From assembly GCA_017394765.1 (NCBI GenBank), contig JAFPXF010000058.1, forward strand, positions 1-64,000: a stretch of 64,000 nucleotides of DNA. The letters are read 5' to 3'. Below, piece by piece: positions 62,693-64,000 of the stretch (position 1 is its first letter; every line of letters starts with the position of its first letter). The position numbers were made by a program, and so were the translations under genes. This stretch comes from Bacteroidales bacterium. Lineage in GTDB: Bacteria > Bacteroidota > Bacteroidia > Bacteroidales > WCHB1-69. The notes beneath the pieces are model-generated. The model worked only from the letters and a program-made list of their open reading frames with translations, searched no databases and was not told where the DNA came from.

Positions 62693-62863
62693 AGTTGAAG
62701 GGGATGGCAAGTTCGTGGCGTATTTGACGCAGGCCGTAGGTCTGCAGGGCTCGGTAGCAAAGGCGGCACACGGGCACATGCGTACGCCGTAGGTGTGCGG
62801 GCATTTTGTACGTGTCTGCGGGATTGGTGGGCTATATTTTCGGGTGCATTCATCCATTCCGCC

Positions 62864-62872
62864 GCAAAATTA
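62864..62872 (-). promoter_or_regulatory. Promoter -7 box before the Rhs tip frame
   Basis: Minus strand TAATTTTGC, seven bases upstream of the ATG at 62857. It overlaps the end of a small reading frame, so its use is uncertain. Confidence 0.4.
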
Positions 62873-62947
62873 CAAAATAATCACAAATGATGCCACCTCC
62901 TTGCCGTTGACGTAAATGGTTACCCTGCGGGGGCTGCTCTTTGCCAT
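62870..62947 (-). pseudogene. 25-codon remnant resembling a phage tape-measure start
   Basis: A short frame beginning MAKSSPRRVTIYVNGKEV, which resembles the first residues of Bacteroidetes phage tape-measure-like proteins, and ending at once in TAA. It is probably a leftover end of a deleted mobile element. The resemblance is from memory of the family only and is weak. Confidence 0.25.
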
Positions 62948-63041
62948 AGACGTTAAATTTGTGGCAAAAATGGCTTAAACGTCCGTCACATTTTGGGACG
63001 GAAAATAACTGCTGTAACATTAGGTCTTAAGCACATACGTT

Positions 63042-63602
63042 CTAATCATGGTCTTGTTGAAGAAGATATTCTAAAAAATCTTTTCTGAAGTAATAGTACA
63101 TATGATGATCTTTGATACCAACTATTCCATATGTTTTATGGAACAAATATGTTGGCGTGTCGCACGAAGTAACCCCCCAAAACAGAATCTCAAAGGGGTA
63201 AAGATGTTCTGTTTTAACAATTAGTTGATGCCTTTTTGAAAGAATTGTCCTTTCACATTTTTGCATGGAACAATCCGATAAATAATCTTTATTTTTGTCA
63301 TAAAAGATAAGGTAGGTGTCTTCAGACTTAATAAACCAATTGCCAGCCGTATCTGTCTTTAACGTTATGAAATTGCAATCGTCACTTGTATCGCTACTAA
63401 TTACTGGACCCATGGATAGTTCCGAGTCTGATATATATCGAATTATCATATTAAAGTCTACATCGTTATCTTTCGAAGGAACTGCTGTTTGAATGTTTGG
63501 ATTGTATAAATAACAAGGTATTAAACATTCTTGAGCAAAAACGTTGTTCATACAAACAACAATAATAATTGCAAAATAACATAAATAACTTTTCATAATC
63601 AT
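63042..63602 (-). CDS. Exported small protein, candidate immunity protein 2
   Basis: A 186-residue protein with a signal peptide (YFAIIIVVCMNNVFAQ, cleavage near residue 24) and no recognised family; four to five Cys residues could form disulfides. The ATG overlaps the stop of the upstream HExxH protein by one base (TAATG); an ATG two codons later is also possible. The arrangement of an AT-rich, small, exported protein directly after a toxin-like gene suggests an immunity protein acting in the periplasm. Evidence is positional only. Confidence 0.55.
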   Translation of the reverse strand: MIMKSYLCYFAIIIVVCMNNVFAQECLIPCYLYNPNIQTAVPSKDNDVDFNMIIRYISDSELSMGPVISSDTSDDCNFITLKTDTAGNWFIKSEDTYLIFYDKNKDYLSDCSMQKCERTILSKRHQLIVKTEHLYPFEILFWGVTSCDTPTYLFHKTYGIVGIKDHHMYYYFRKDFLEYLLQQDHD

Positions 63603-64000
63603 TAATCAGAATTAGGAATCCTTATGTTACTATTCTTTTCAAATATTTCTTGAATTCGTTGACGATATGCTTCTATCTCCTGATCTTTGGTTCTCCCACT
63701 TCTTAAAGCCAATTCGCCAATATATTGATTAAAATAAGAAGACTCCTCTGCTCCATACATACTTAATTCTTGTATCTGTATTGAACTCAATCCCAAACAC
63801 AAGGCATCATTTAATTCATTCCATATACCAATCTGTTTGTCAATCAGAGCCATAAAACCATTATGATGCTTATTATTAATAGCCAATTTATGGTTAAAGG
63901 CCTCGCCAGTATGTCCCATTTCATGAATTACAATATAAAAATGCCATAGAGAAATGTCTCCTTCTGCCAACTCAGGGTGGAAAGATTCTGTTGATTTCAC
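63602..64000 (-). CDS. C-terminal end of an HExxH metallopeptidase-like toxin (partial)
   Basis: The last 132 codons of a gene that starts beyond the window edge; no true start codon is visible. The motif VIHEMGHTGEAFNHK is a zinc-binding HExxH, followed by a helical region (GFMALIDKQIGIWNELNDAL ...). The position, AT-rich base use, coupling to a small exported protein and an Rhs tip cassette directly downstream all suggest the C-terminal toxin of an Rhs-type protein. The upstream Rhs body cannot be seen, so this is inference. Confidence 0.55.
   Translation of the reverse strand: MKSTESFHPELAEGDISLWHFYIVIHEMGHTGEAFNHKLAINNKHHNGFMALIDKQIGIWNELNDALCLGLSSIQIQELSMYGAEESSYFNQYIGELALRSGRTKDQEIEAYRQRIQEIFEKNSNIRIPNSD

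Larger units (their letters stand above)
61890..62857 (-). pseudogene. Orphan Rhs tip with JAMM-like C-terminal toxin, frame change at a G6 tract
   Basis: From about 62560 the frame encodes the end of an Rhs core (FSAKERDTETGLSYFGARYY ... SPYVYCANNPVKLVDPNGE), after which a non-Rhs toxin domain begins. At a run of six G (minus strand, 62108-62113) the annotated frame runs into a short nonsense tail ending at 61946. With seven G (or four) the protein continues for about 70 residues, with HIHTYSSVVSPRD (an HxH-x6-SxxD, JAMM/MPN-like metal motif) and AFVVCPNDGKVSFYN. It then stops at a TGA overlapping the ATG of the lipoprotein gene. That exact coupling argues the longer frame is the true one. 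The first 95 codons look like translated spacer repeats rather than protein. It may be a sequence error, a phase-variable gene or a decayed orphan. Confidence 0.75.

Overview
This window looks like a chromosomal segment of a member of the Bacteroidetes, most likely order Bacteroidales. The evidence is: type IX secretion genes (porU, porV, porP, gldJ), gldF/gldG, a C10 peptidase with a C-terminal type IX sorting domain, a DUF5723 protein, several lipoproteins and beta-barrels, and short promoters carrying the Bacteroidetes -7 box TAnnTTTGC just upstream of many genes. I see no tRNA, rRNA, CRISPR array or intact insertion sequence. Most of the window is housekeeping sequence of moderate GC; the last 2.7 kb (61.3-64.0 kb) is visibly more AT-rich and looks accessory.

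Layout. 0.2-1.15 kb: an ORF6N-type gene broken by a nonsense codon and a frameshift. 1.2-4.7 kb: a GT2 glycosyltransferase and a large YfhO-type membrane protein. 4.7-6.3 kb: a three-gene HipBA-like toxin-antitoxin operon with two perfect operator palindromes; the kinase catalytic Asp is replaced by Asn. 6.4-10 kb: GT4 glycosyltransferase, Fe-S aldo/keto reductase lipoprotein, and a Fic protein preceded by a perfect 12+2+12 palindrome. 10.0-10.4 kb: a GC-rich non-coding block with three inverted repeats. 10.4-22.4 kb: C10 peptidase, UDP-glucuronate decarboxylase, agmatinase, uvrA, RNA cyclic phosphodiesterase, S9 peptidase, ferritin, PAP2 phosphatase. 22.4-26.1 kb: an outer-membrane protein, the F0 part of ATP synthase (atpB-atpE-atpF, without F1 genes), and a split chromate transporter. 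26.2-31.3 kb: an internally deleted AAA/nuclease gene and an operon of a secreted protein, an M48 protease and an outer-membrane protein. 31.6-38.4 kb: gldF-gldG-M16 peptidase-ahcY. 38.5-49.2 kb: type IX secretion locus porU-porV-ispF-M3 peptidase facing porP-gldJ. 49.2-57.1 kb: META lipoprotein, engB, envC-like gene, azlCD, an FAD oxidoreductase, and a DHHW/MBOAT O-acylation pair. 57.1-61.2 kb: rmlB, then a lipoprotein/DUF5723 pair.

61.3-64.0 kb: two consecutive polymorphic-toxin cassettes. The end of an HExxH metallopeptidase-like protein (running in from beyond the window) is coupled to an exported small protein. Next comes a short orphan Rhs tip whose C-terminal domain, once a G6-tract frame change is allowed for, carries an HxH...SxxD (JAMM-like) motif and ends in an ATGA overlap with a lipoprotein gene that is the obvious immunity candidate. 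This is the part of the window most likely to hold something undescribed.

How the genes work together: PorU/PorV/PorP/GldJ form part of the type IX export and attachment machinery and the C10 peptidase is a visible cargo; rmlB, uxs, the GT2/GT4 enzymes, YfhO and MBOAT/DHHW point to surface polysaccharide synthesis and decoration; HipBA-like, Fic and Rhs modules are the conflict or stress layer.
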